Assembly: GCA_947034885.2 (NCBI GenBank)
Contig: OX344757.2
Span: forward strand, 8,246,001-8,310,000
Direction: 5' to 3'
Length of the DNA stretch: 64,000 nucleotides
DNA from: Thuidium tamariscinum
Lineage: Eukaryota; Streptophyta; Bryopsida; Hypnales; Thuidiaceae
The stretch's first letter is position 1. Each line of letters begins with the position of its first letter. This document shows positions 49,891-60,496 of the stretch, one piece after another. Position numbers and translations under genes: made by a program. Under the pieces are notes generated by a model. The model was not told where the DNA came from, made no database searches, and saw only the letters and a list, made by a program, of their open reading frames with translations.

Positions 49891-51045
49891 TCACTCAATA
49901 GATGCCCTGCACATGGGGCATGTCGAATTGCCTGTCATTTGCCACGTGAGAACACACTCACAGTGAAAGGCATGTTGGCAATTTATTATGCATTGTGAAG
50001 ACGCTGCAGTGAACTCTTCGTGACAAATTGGACAGTCCCCACTCCCACGGAAGATCTTCATGCTCCTTCGACTCGGGAGCTTCTTGGCGGAAATAATAAG
50101 ACTACTCCAGCCTGTAACTGCTCTTTCAGCCCCTTCATCAAATCTTTCGTAGTTCCCTCCAGCCTTCATCCACTGACTGGCCACATCCACATGTCCAGCA
50201 CCCACTTTCCTCCCCTCAAACATCCAGAGGCATTTCCGAAAACCACAAGTCACACCCTGAATTTCATGATCACAGAGAGGGCAATGCACCACATCCTGAA
50301 GATTGTACACCGCAAACCTCAAGTTACAAATGACCATTTGACGGTATGCCTTACACTCCTCGTTGCAGCACTCGCCTTCCACGCTGAGCCCTTCCTCGGA
50401 GACTCTCCATTCAGGAGCACGTCGTGGCTCCAATCGAATCTTCTCCAGCAAGGAGGTCTCCTCCATGTCCACGAAATGCCCTGGTTGGAGTTGTGGAAAA
50501 TTGCAGGCAGAAATTCCTCCACGGAGTCTTCCCACGATAGTCACCGTGCAATTCGGCTCCAAGTTGCAGGTTCTCAAAGAGGCATGATCGTCGTTGTTGA
50601 TCTGCTTTCCTTGGTGGGTCAGGGCGATTTGCGCAATGGAGATCCCTTCGTAGCCTTGGATGGATTGTTTCAGCTCCAGGAGAGTGCTGTCCAAGCTGGG
50701 GAGAGAGACTTGGAAAGTTTTCCGGGAGAAGGTGAGGACGTTGATGATGACTCCGCCAGGGATGGCCCGAGGACGCACGCGGGTGTGAACTGCAAAGCGG
50801 ACGGGGCCGCCGATGCGGAGGTCAGGGAGGAGAGATGAAAGGGGGCGGGTGTCGTCCAAGGGGATGCCACGGAAGAGCAGGGCGAGGACGGAGAGGTTTT
50901 GTTGGTGTGTGATGAGACGCTTCAAGTCCGCAACGGTGACACAGTTGTCGGTTTGGACCGAGAGAGTGTTGTGGTATCTTCTGCGTTGAAGGTTGTTGAT
51001 AAGAAGAGGCGGACGGGGGATCCTTACTGGGCCTTTGTTCTTCAT
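49891..51045 (-). CDS. Tandem ubiquitin-like, Cys-rich and RING-H2 protein (predicted E3 ligase)
   Basis: An intron-less 384-aa frame starts with ATG at 51045-51043. Residues about 5-93 and 97-177 look like two ubiquitin-like folds: VTVADLKRLI and LALLFRGIPLDD in the first, LLELKQSIQGYEGI and LTHQGKQIN in the second. The second ends RLRGG (173-177), the ubiquitin-type cleavage or conjugation end. Residues about 225-275 have paired cysteines (ECCNEEC, HCPLCDHE, CGFRKC) suggesting a zinc-binding domain. The C-terminus is a RING-H2: C338, C341, C356, H358, H361, C364, C376, C379 (CPICHEEF ... CQHAFHCEC ... CPMC). RING-H2 domains recruit E2 enzymes, so an E3 role is inferred. The internal RLRGG raises the possibility of processing or self-linked ubiquitin-like activity. 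No damage was seen. Confidence 0.82.
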   Translation of the reverse strand: MKNKGPVRIPRPPLLINNLQRRRYHNTLSVQTDNCVTVADLKRLITHQQNLSVLALLFRGIPLDDTRPLSSLLPDLRIGGPVRFAVHTRVRPRAIPGGVIINVLTFSRKTFQVSLPSLDSTLLELKQSIQGYEGISIAQIALTHQGKQINNDDHASLRTCNLEPNCTVTIVGRLRGGISACNFPQLQPGHFVDMEETSLLEKIRLEPRRAPEWRVSEEGLSVEGECCNEECKAYRQMVICNLRFAVYNLQDVVHCPLCDHEIQGVTCGFRKCLWMFEGRKVGAGHVDVASQWMKAGGNYERFDEGAERAVTGWSSLIISAKKLPSRRSMKIFRGSGDCPICHEEFTAASSQCIINCQHAFHCECVLTWQMTGNSTCPMCRASIE

Positions 51046-51059
51046 CCTGCAGGATTAAT

Positions 51060-51440
51060 TGCAAAAGGAATGATATCGTTATACAGCAGGCTATGGACTA
51101 GCAACAGTTGTTTGGTGTAGTCAATTGCTTGTTGAAACGTGAGTATTAATACTTTCCAACAAGCTACTCACGAAACCTTTGTTCTTCTCGAGTCCCAAAA
51201 AATTGATGTTGGGGTAGGCTGCTGCCCAGCAACAACTGCAGGGTATAATCAATTGCTTGGTGAAATCAAACATGAGAATACTTTTTAGTATTCAAGCAAT
51301 TGAGTATGCCTTTGCTCTACTTTCTACAGGAATCCAAAAGGAATGATATCGGTTTAGGCTATTGAGTAGCAACAATTGCTTGTTGATCGAAACGTGAGTA
51401 TATACTTTTCAACAAGCTACTGACTATGCCTTTTGTAACG
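51060..51440. repeat. Three diverged tandem units upstream of the RING gene
   Basis: Units at about 51060-51184, 51215-51318 and 51334-51440 share AAAAGGAATGATATCG (first and third), AGCAACAxxTG, CAATTGCTTGTTGAAA or a close variant, GTGAGTATxxxTACTTT and CAACAAGCTACT. Within each unit, the CTTGTTGAAA..GAGTA and TACTTT..CAACAAG parts can pair as a hairpin. The block starts 15 bp upstream of the RING-gene ATG, so it lies in that gene's 5' UTR or promoter. Confidence 0.7.
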
Positions 51441-52923
51441 AGGCATATTCAGAGAAATTTGCGTGTTTCAAAGCGTCATGCTCGTGACATGCAAATCCTC
51501 AGAGCGAGTTCTATTAATATGGATCCGAGGTTCCAGAATTGTGTTTGGAAAAGTTCTACTTAATTTCTTGAGAATTGGCCATCCAAACTAATAAGCTATA
51601 AGCATTTACGACTGCCTTATACGTTTGCAATGCGCTCCATGCAAGCATAGCTGCAGAACCACTAACTCCTCAAACGGCGTATTGTTGAGATTGAAGGAAA
51701 CATACCGTGCTTTTGGCGCAGCTGGTAATGCCGGTTTACGAAGCGCACAGCTTCTAGACGTAGAGAGCTTCATCTTCGCCCTTGGTCGTTGGCAACTTAC
51801 TGCTCACTCCCACTCCCCGACGCAACTGTACGTACGTTCAATTGCGAACTTTGTTAAACATTATAAACCAACACTCAGGATCCTTGTGCAGGGCAGATGA
51901 CTGAAACAGATCGCTTGTTGGAACACGCGTATACTCTTTAGGCTAATCCATCTGAAGCTAATTAAGGCAGAGGCATTTGAAGCAATACATCACTAGAGAA
52001 GTTTTCATTCTTCCAAAAAATTCGGGCACCTACAAAAAAATGATATGAAGGCGCAGAGAAAGAAGTATTAGTACCTTCTGGTTGAGTTCCTCTGAAGTTG
52101 TGAGCTCCAATGCAGAGTTGAAGCCGGGGTTGAAGCTTCAACCCGGTAACTGATTCCTCTGCAGAATTTTCAGACCCTCTCAGCCCACGTCTGGTTTTTG
52201 CAGGTGTTCCTGAAACATCTGTATCCCCAACCTACGTACAGGTTTTGAATGTTAGAAAGTTGCTTATACGAACGCGCTACTGAGCCATCATTTCTTCAAG
52301 TTCGGAAGCGCAAAGCTGCATTCCTTCACAACCGGTTTACTACAGCAGAAAACGAATTCCCAGCTCAATCCCAAATGCCTTCAATTCTAAGCAGCAATTC
52401 AATCGCCAGGCAGTGCCATCAATTCCAGTCGGTATTTGCGGAATGCAAGACAGTTCTTATTGAAGACACTCGCAACAAAGTTGGTTGTAGATCGAAAGCA
52501 ACGAATTACACGAAGCGCTTTCACCCACCAGCGTTTCACCCAGAGTACAACTTAATACAATCGACCTCAGTCGTCAACAATGCAAAATGAACTCACCAAG
52601 GTAGCTCGATGTAGCACGCTGGATCGATGTTTACAAAATGAAGGCGAAGTTAATTGTAACACTTGAACTAAAACATGACAACAAGCTCTTCATTGCAATC
52701 TCAAAGACTGACAGCAAAATGTTAAGAAGGGGGTTCAAGGTTTCCCATCAATCGGTCCCAAGCAATCAGTTCACCATCACGGCACTAAGCATCATGGCAT
52801 GACGGTCTCTCCATTTCTCTAATTTCCAAACTGACATGCTCAAGGGAGTTGTACGAGTTTACCATCATGGTGACGAATGGGATTGAAAGGGAGTTTGATT
52901 TATCACTAATTAAGCACATGGTC
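51441..52923. other. Intergenic, no gene seen
   Basis: Open frames are short and have no recognisable features. No clear repeat was noted. This is the transition from gene space to the AT-rich repeat field. Confidence 0.45.
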
Positions 52924-52924
52924 A

Positions 52925-53582
52925 TTATCCCCTAAATGCCCATGGCCTTTCTTGAGCTTTTAAGAATTTGCTCTAAAGTAAAGAAAAAATCAACTTTATG
53001 ATGAGCTTTATCAATTTAAAAAAAAAATGTAACCGTACAAATTCAAACTAGACATGTTAGAGATCATTTAGGAAAAGAAAACGTGACAATACCACTTATA
53101 GATTGAGAGACTACAATGTTTGATCATGAGGGTGTTAAAATTGCAATAGTGATGTGAAGCCTTTCAATACTCTTCTCAGAAGTTGAATTTGAAAAATTAG
53201 TGACTAAAAAAATATGAGGTGAAAGGGTCTAATATGTATAACCCCAATCATTTTATGGCCTTTCAAAATCTACTCTACAATTTTTTTAAATCTTTCTCTA
53301 ATGTGATTTTTTCTCCAAGATCTAGTGTATTTAAGGCTCATTTCCATCAACCTTCAACACTAGAGATAGTCAAGATTGCAATGAGTACCCATATACAAAA
53401 TCTTGAATAGAAAAAATCATAGTCAATCATTTTCAAGATCCAGTTTTGGGATGCTTAAAGTAGACTTTAGAAAAAATTCTCCAAAAATATAAACTACTAA
53501 AAATAGCAACTTGGTTAGGTTTTCTTTAACTTCAAAGTTTTGCAAATACCAAATTTTGGTGCCTTGGGCATATAGGGGTTAA
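52925..53582. repeat. TTAA-bounded repeat, copy 1
   Basis: About 655 bp, bounded by TTATCCCCTAAATGCCCATGGCC on the left and GCCTTGGGCATATAGGGGTTAA on the right, which are inverted relative to each other. It is a direct copy of 56474-57129 along its length. It shares GTTAGAGATCATTT, ATCATGAGGGTGTTAAAATTGCAA, CAATCATTTTATGGC and GGTTAGGTTTTCTTTA. Non-autonomous DNA transposon is the likely class. Confidence 0.8.
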
Positions 53583-54213
53583 TAGTCCAACTCCTCCAAC
53601 TCCAACTTCAACATTATTTCAAAGATCAATTTTGTATGTTTTTTGCAATGTAATGTATAAGAAAATCATATCAAGAAAAATGCACATTGTAATAATTTGA
53701 GTATTTATACCAAAAAAAAGGTCAAAATGAGAAACACTAATTATACAGGTAAATTGAATCCCATTTCCTAAATTGAAAACACAAAAGAAAAACATTCAAT
53801 TTTGAATAATTTGAATCCTAACAACAAAGCTTGCAACTATGTACAATAATCCATTACATTTATGGAACCTTTGAAAATAATAGAAGTTTTAATGGTATGA
53901 TTTTCTTAATTTAAGAATTCCCATCAAAACATGTGTTTCTTGTAGTTCATCCACCTCCAAAGCACTCTTACTTAAGTTAATTCTTAAAGCATCTCTACCT
54001 ACAAATGGTAGAATTCACCAAAGTTAAGTACTCTTGGCAAATCCTTAGTCCAATGAGGCCATGCCTAATAACCAAGCCTCCAACAGCTAGACAAATTCCA
54101 ATGCCTATTGCCAACTTTCCAATGAAAGGTTGATAGGTTTGAAGTTGTATCTCCATACGATTATTTTCATGAATATTCTCAAGACATTTGAAAAGACATT
54201 AGTTTTATTTGAG
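53583..54213. other. AT-rich spacer
   Basis: No gene or distinct repeat boundary was recognised between repeat copy 1 and the decayed relative of the long palindrome. Confidence 0.4.
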
Positions 54214-54760
54214 GGTCATTGCAAGAAATACCAACCATTTTGTAAATAATTTCACACATTGTTCATGATTTTTTGGAAGTATTTCAAAATAATAATAATA
54301 ATTTTTAAATATAAAAATATGTTTAATGTATTCACCTTCAAGAAGAAGGTATTCTAGGATGGAAAAAAAATTAGACAAATTCTCTATATAGGAATTAGAA
54401 ATTAAAGTGCAAAATCTCATTAAAATAGGTATTTGGACATTTTAATTTGTAAAAAATAGGAAAATAATTTTTTTCAAAAATTTAAAAATGGCCATTTGGA
54501 GAGAATTGGTAGTGGTGAGATTTCACCAAAAGAATGATCTTAGAACCATCATCAATGTTCAAAAATTGCATCCAATGAGAATATTGTTTACATTCATGTG
54601 TAAGACATAAAATAATATGTTTTTAAATTTCCTTTGGTAGGAATATGCTTTCCTACTATGCAAATAGACTATGAAAATTTTAGCTCCAAATCATTAAATT
54701 TGGACACTTCCAATGTGGTACCCCCTTTTAAATTACAAAATGTGAGAAATAAACTTAAAT
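54214..54760. repeat. Decayed single-arm relative of the 57-58 kb palindrome
   Basis: The order of matches follows the palindrome. GGTCATTGCAAGAAATACCAACCA at the left resembles the outer end. ATGGCCATTTGGAGAGAATT, GTGGTGAGATTTCACCAAAAGAATGA, CATAAAATAATATGTTTT, CCTTTGGTAGGAATATGC and TCCAAATCATTAAATTTG resemble successive parts of the right arm. It is strongly diverged. Confidence 0.55.
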
Positions 54761-56473
54761 CATTTTAAAATATAAACTTATTTTCAACTTTTATTTATTT
54801 TTTAATGATCTTTAAAAAAGTTTAATAAGATGTCTAGGCTACCTACCAAATAATGAAAATCACATATGATCATGCAATAACCTTCTAACAATGTTGTGAC
54901 ACTATTGTGAAAAGTTACAAAAATTGTTGCACCTTAAAGCTACTCTTTGGACAAATGTTGTGTGAAATTTTCAAAGAAAAAAAAATCCCATTCTTAGTGA
55001 ATTGCTAAAATCACCATATTGCCAAAAAAAAATACAAATCCTATTCTTAGTGAGTTGCTAAAAATTGTTGTTGTTGAAGCTCTTGTTTATTTTTCACACA
55101 AAGATATAATCACAAATTCAAAATTCTGCACATGTAACTATTTAGCACAAAAGTCCTCTCTTTTTGCATCCTTCCAAGATGAAATTTGAATAGAACTTTG
55201 TGTAACCTTGAAGGTCTTTGGTCCCAAAAAGTGGTCAATGGATGATTTCATTGTTCATTGTAGACACAAAGAATGCACCTATTTATTAATTAAATCAAGA
55301 AGAATGTTGGTGACCATCAAGGTTTGCTATTATGTAAGCCTAGAAGAGTGTGCCTATGAGCCTAAAAGATTATATACCTATTGTATAATTGTTGTTATTA
55401 AAGAAACCTTCTATGATTATAGTGTCTTATATATATATATATATAGACACACACACATTCAAAGGTCACATGCTTACATTTTCATACTCAAATACTAGCA
55501 CTATTGGATGACCACCTTGGGCATTGGAGACCTTGTCAAGATGTTGCAAACCTAAGAGGTTTAATGGATAACTTCACTATTAATGGTAGAAACAAAGAAT
55601 GGATGTATTGGTCCAATAATCAAAGTGTTTTGATGATAAGCTTGGTCATAGGGGCTGCATCCTTCTAAGGTTAAAAATACTACTATTAGAAGATAGTGTA
55701 GAAGGGAGATGAATTTTATTGCTGGTTTAGAATTGCTTTTTGAATTTTGATTAATCCAAAAACACTTTTGAAGTAATAAGAAGTCTTTTGACCCCTATTC
55801 CCTTAAAGATCTACTATAGAGTCTTTTCCAAAATTGACAATTTGGAAAAAATCATTATAAAATATTGTTTGGAAGAATATTTTGGATTTGATATACAAAT
55901 AAAAGTTGTAGACTTTGAATTTTAGATTCATTGATGTTGTCACCAATATTTTTTTAATTTTCAAAGGAAATTTCAAAATTCCTTCAAAATTCATTAATTC
56001 AATTACAAGCAACATAATCTCATTTTTGAGTAAATTTTGTTGGATGGATTTGAAATGAGATTCTCTTGATATGGTGATTTTTGAAATTACATCATTTTTG
56101 CAAATCTAATTTTGAAGTAGAATCAATGCAATTTTGGTTTAGTCAACCAATTGACATACATTCACATTTGTAATCTTAGAAAAAAATGTATTCTTGTACA
56201 CAAAATCTAACCATTAGAACAATGATTTCATAAAGTATCTCCGTATAAATTAGGATGACTTTCATCCAAGCAATAAATAATGAGAAAGAAAAACAATTTT
56301 TGATTAGTTCATTGTCTAGAATATCAACATTAGAGTGCTTTAAAATTAGGTTGACTGATTTTGTCTAAGTTTGTAGGATGGAAAATTTTGTTTTTCTATC
56401 CAATTTATTTTTTGAAAGTTACTTGAGTACATTATTAGAGAATAGTATTGCAAATTTTCTCATGATGGTAATA
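54761..56473. other. AT-rich region with no gene
   Basis: No coding region is supported. A short TA run followed by CACACACA lies at about 55428-55457. AAAATCCCATTCTTAGTGAATTGCTAAAA-like text is doubled at about 54985-55068. The rest looks like old transposon remnants. Confidence 0.45.
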
Positions 56474-57129
56474 TTAATCCCTAAATGCCCAAGGCTTTTT
56501 TTGAGCTTCTAAGAATTTGCTTTAAAGTAAACAAAAAGTCAGCTTTATGGTGAGCTTTATCAATTTAAAAATATATATAATTGTACAAATTCAAACTAAA
56601 CATGTTAGAGATCATTTTGGAAAAGAAAATATGACAATATCACTTATGGATTGAGGGATTATAATGTTTAATCATGAGGGTGTTAAAATTGCAAAAGTGA
56701 TGTTAAGCCTTTCAATCCTCCTTTTACAAGTCAAATCTAAAAAGTTGGTGACTAAAAAAATATGAGGTCAAAGGGCCTAGTATGCATAATCCCAATCATT
56801 TTATGGCTTCTCAAAATCTACTCTACAATTTTCTTAAATGAATTTCTAATGTGATTTTTCCTCCAAGATCTAATGTATTTGAGGCTCATTTTCAAGAGCT
56901 CTCAACACTAAAGAAAGTCAAGATTGCAATGGGTACCCATGTACAAAATCTTAAATAGAAAAATCATAGTCAATCATTTTCAAGATCAAGTTTTTTGAAG
57001 CTTAAAGTAGACTTTGAAAAGTATTCTCCAAAAATATAAACTACTAAAAATACCAACTTGGTTAGGTTTTCTTTAGCTTCAAAGTTTTGCAAATACTAGA
57101 TTTTGGTCCCTAGGGCATTCAGGGGTTAA
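56474..57129. repeat. TTAA-bounded repeat, copy 2
   Basis: Starts TTAATCCCTAAATGCCCAAGG and ends CCTAGGGCATTCAGGGGTTAA, so both ends carry TTAA and inverted CCCTAAATGCCC-like termini. It matches copy 1 at 52925-53582 in the same orientation. It abuts the long palindrome, which starts 27 bp later. Confidence 0.85.
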
Positions 57130-57155
57130 TTTGTCTAAAGAAGAAGATGCTCAAT

Positions 57156-58236
57156 GGGTCATTGCAAGAAACACCGACCACTTTTGTAGCGCTTTGCAAA
57201 ATTTGTTCTTGTCCAATGCTATAACTTTTGATTGATGAATCCAATGCCCAAACCACAAAAACTATTTCTAGAATTTTTGACTGCAATCATATTCTATATT
57301 TTTCAGAATTTACAAAAAATCATTTTATATTTAAAAGTTATTTTTGTTAATTTGTCACACTTTCAAGATTAGGGTTTTTTTACACAATTGATTGGTTCAA
57401 ATTAATTATTTTTGGTTGAAATTTTTGTGGTATGTTTTTATAGTAGGTAGGCATGTCCCTACCAAAGGGCATCCAAAAAAACATTATTTTATGACCTCTA
57501 CATTAGTGCAAATAGGCCTCCCTTGCGTGCATACTTCAGAACATTAGAAATGATTTTGAACTCATTTTTTTAGTCAAACCTCATCACTGTAAAGTCTTCT
57601 CAAATGGCCAATTTTTAGTTTTGTTCAAAATAGTTTTCCCTATTTTTTACAAATTAAAACATCAATGTATGTATTTTCTAAGACATCATCTTGGACGTTG
57701 AATTCTAGTAAAGAAAATACATACATTGATGTTTTAATTTGTAAAAAATAGGGAAAACTATTTTGAACAAAACTAAAAATTGGCCATTTGAGAAGACTTT
57801 ACAGTGATGAGGTTTGACTAAAAAAAATGAGTTCAAAATCATTCCTAATGTTCTGAAGTATGCACGCAAGGGAGGCCTATTTGTACTACTGTAGAGGTCA
57901 TAAAATAATGTTTTTCTGGATGCCCTTTGGTAGGGACATGCCTACCTACTATAAAAACATACCACAAAAATTTCAATCAAAAATCATTAATTTGAACCAA
58001 TGAATTGTGTAAAAAAACCCTAATCTTGAAAGTGTGACGAATTAACAAAAATAACTTTTAAATATAAAATGATTTTTCGTAAATTCTGAAAAATATAGAA
58101 TATGATTGCAGTCAAAAATTCTAGAAATAGTTTTTGAGGTTTGGGCATTGGATTCATCAATCAAAAGTTATAGCATTGGACAAGAACAAATTTTGCAAAG
58201 CGCTACAAAAGTGGTCGGTGTTTCTTGCAATGACCC
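57156..58236. repeat. Near-perfect 1.08-kb palindrome
   Basis: The left arm (57156-57679) and right arm (57712-58236) are reverse complements with only scattered differences. The 32-base loop is centred at about 57695. Examples are TTGCAAGAAACACCGACCAC and its complement at 58209-58229, and GTATTTTCT and AGAAAATAC next to the loop. The arms hold no open frame of note. A transcript would fold into a roughly 520-bp duplex. Confidence 0.92.
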
Positions 58237-59109
58237 CAATCCACAAATCACCCTTCTAGTTGGTATTTTGACCATTTTTTGAGCTATTTATGGTTGGTGT
58301 GAATTTTAGCTACAAAAATAATATTTTTTGAATTTAATTTCAACTACCAAAATGAAGGCTATTAAGTTTTTGTTTTTACTTGTATTGGAAACTTCTTAAA
58401 TTTTTTGAATTTCTAAATTTTATAGCAATAATGAACTTTGGGCTTATAACCATAGTTTGTTGATTTTTTAGTTTTAGAGTGATGCAATAACTTTGATTTT
58501 ATACAATGATGTAATGCACATATTATACATCTATGGAGAAATTTTCAGATTTTTGGAATATATTTGATATTTGATATGAATTTTCTTCCTTTTTAAAAAA
58601 GAAATTCACAATACATTCAAATTTTCCCCAAGAAATTTGAAAATTTATGATTTGCAACAAACCTATGATTTCATCTTTAAGAAATGAATATAAATTTTTT
58701 CATTCATATCTAATTTCAAAATGGCAACAAACAAAGTAATAGACTCAAAGGTTTAATTATGGACATGTGTTTTCAATTTAGTTAGGATGGGCACCGTCAA
58801 ATGCACCATTAACCGTAAATTGCCATCTTTCCTTTGCTTACATATCCAAAACCAAATATATACCTATGAGGAAAAAATGGCGGCCCTACATTTGGGTGGT
58901 ACTAGGTTAGTGGTTGGTATTGAATTAAGCTACCTTAAATTCAAGCTTTGTTCCATTTTTACTTTTCCATATCGTATCCAAATGTCACCTTCTTTGGTGT
59001 GTTGAAACCTCTGTTTCAAGTGCCAACAAGAAAATATGAAAATTTGATCATTCTAATAATAATAATGAGACACAAAAGCAAAAGTAGTGGCAATTTTGAA
59101 GGTATGTAC
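58237..59109. other. AT-rich, repeat remnants
   Basis: No gene is supported. The stretch at about 58950-59100 (CATATCGTATCCAAATGTCACC ... TTTGGTGTGTTGAAAC ... CAACAAGAAAA) is distantly like the interior of the TTAA element at 61174-61444. Confidence 0.45.
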
Positions 59110-60226
59110 ATTAGGGTAAACTACCCCATTACATATAAAATGGAAGCAAGCCCATTGTGGGGCAAAATTGTAATGGTAGTGTACATTTTACAACTTGAAT
59201 GTACACCATCATTACAATTCTGCCTACAATTGAGTTATTTGTAAAGTACACTAAATCGGGGTTTAAACCCATGAGTTTTGTGAAAAAGCCGGTTGAGTTA
59301 AAAAAGTCAAAATAGAAGTGGGTATGAAACTTATTTTTCCATCAAAATGGTGCCTAAAAGAGTTTGGTCCCCACTTTTGAAGTCATGTGCCATAAGTATC
59401 TTGCAAAAAAGTTTGATGCTTCAACTATAGTTGCCTTCTCAACTTCAAAAAAAGTCATGTCCAAAGTGAGGAAGACTTTACAAATAACTCAAATAGGCTA
59501 CACTAAAGATGATATTTAGTGTTTAGTGACATTTAGTGTTTTTACCCCCCTACTAGCTACAACACTAAATCTGAACTTGTCCACAATTAGTGTTAGACTT
59601 GAATGCGTTGCCTTCTCCTTCCCTAGAATTGCTTGGGTTTAGTTCATCCGAGTTCTTCACATAAGAGGATTTTTGGGCCCCCAGAAGACTGTTTCAGGGG
59701 TGTTCCCTGAAATTGTTCTCACTGCTGCAGACCAACCCCCTGCTGGTCTGAATTTTTGAATTTTGAAAAAAAAAAATTAAAATTTTTTTTTCAAAAAACT
59801 TCAGAATGTATTAAAGAGAGAAAAAATGATTTAAAAAAATATTTTTTTTTTCAAAAAAATATTTTAAAAATATTTAATATTTAATTAAAATTAATAAAAA
59901 TTTATTATTTTCTGACATGGCAGTCGCTCGACCACATCAGCATTGCATTCCCAGTGTTCCCAATGCATTCCCACTGTTTAGGAACTCACAGTCTTGTACA
60001 ACAGTTGAAAATCCTCTTATGGTTCTTCTGAGTTCAGTTCAATTCAGCCCGAGTTCAGATTTCAGATCTTGAGTGTTCACATTTAGTGTTTGAATTGACA
60101 TTTAATGTTACTTACTTTCATAGGGTAATTGGCTTTTAGTGTATGCCTTCGTATTTAGTGTACAAGACACTAAATATCATCATTAGTGTAGCTCCCATTT
60201 TGTCCGTAATAGAGTAGTTTACTTTA
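59110..60226. repeat. Inverted-repeat element with two nested inner elements
   Basis: The outermost pair is AGGGTAAACTACCCCATTAC...AAAATGG (59112-59142) and its complement CCATTTTGTCCGTAATAGAGTAGTTTAC (60195-60222). Inside it, GGCTACACTAAAGATGATATTTAGTG (59498-59523) pairs with CACTAAATATCATCATTAGTGTAGC (60168-60192). Inside that, CATAAGAGGATTTT (59660) pairs with AAAATCCTCTTATG (60008-60021). A small hairpin TGTAATGGTAGTGTACATT also sits at about 59169-59216. Confidence 0.7.
59660..60021. mobile_element. Innermost MITE with GTTCTTC target duplication
   Basis: 362 bp with ends CATAAGAGGATTTT and AAAATCCTCTTATG. GTTCTTC occurs immediately outside both ends (59652-59658 plus A, and 60022-60028 plus T), consistent with an 8-bp or slightly longer target duplication. 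Class (hAT- or Mutator-like) is not settled. Confidence 0.7.
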
Positions 60227-60496
60227 GAATTAGTGGTTTTTTTTAGCAGTTGCACCAAAGTAATCACCCTTGCACAAAGCCTTTGAAACATAAATAGTAA
60301 AATCTTGAATGAAATCACCAAATTGTGGATGAAAATATAATTACAGATATGTGATAAGTGCTTATGTGGTATTTTCTATTCAATGTGTGGATGAATGTTG
60401 AAATTTGGAGCGCCACTATAAGATTTAATATCACAAGTGTGTCACTTTGTAAAAAGAAAATTAATTTCAAGATTAAAAAAATGCTTAGGTCTTGAC
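60227..60496. other. Short AT-rich spacer
   Basis: No feature was recognised between the nested MITE cluster and the tandem repeat block. Confidence 0.4.

Noticed and set aside
50020..50838. 272-codon plus-strand frame
   Set aside because: It is antisense to the RING gene, whose minus-strand frame has clear domain motifs. This frame shows none.
55428..55457. TA run followed by CACACA
   Set aside because: It is an ordinary short microsatellite.
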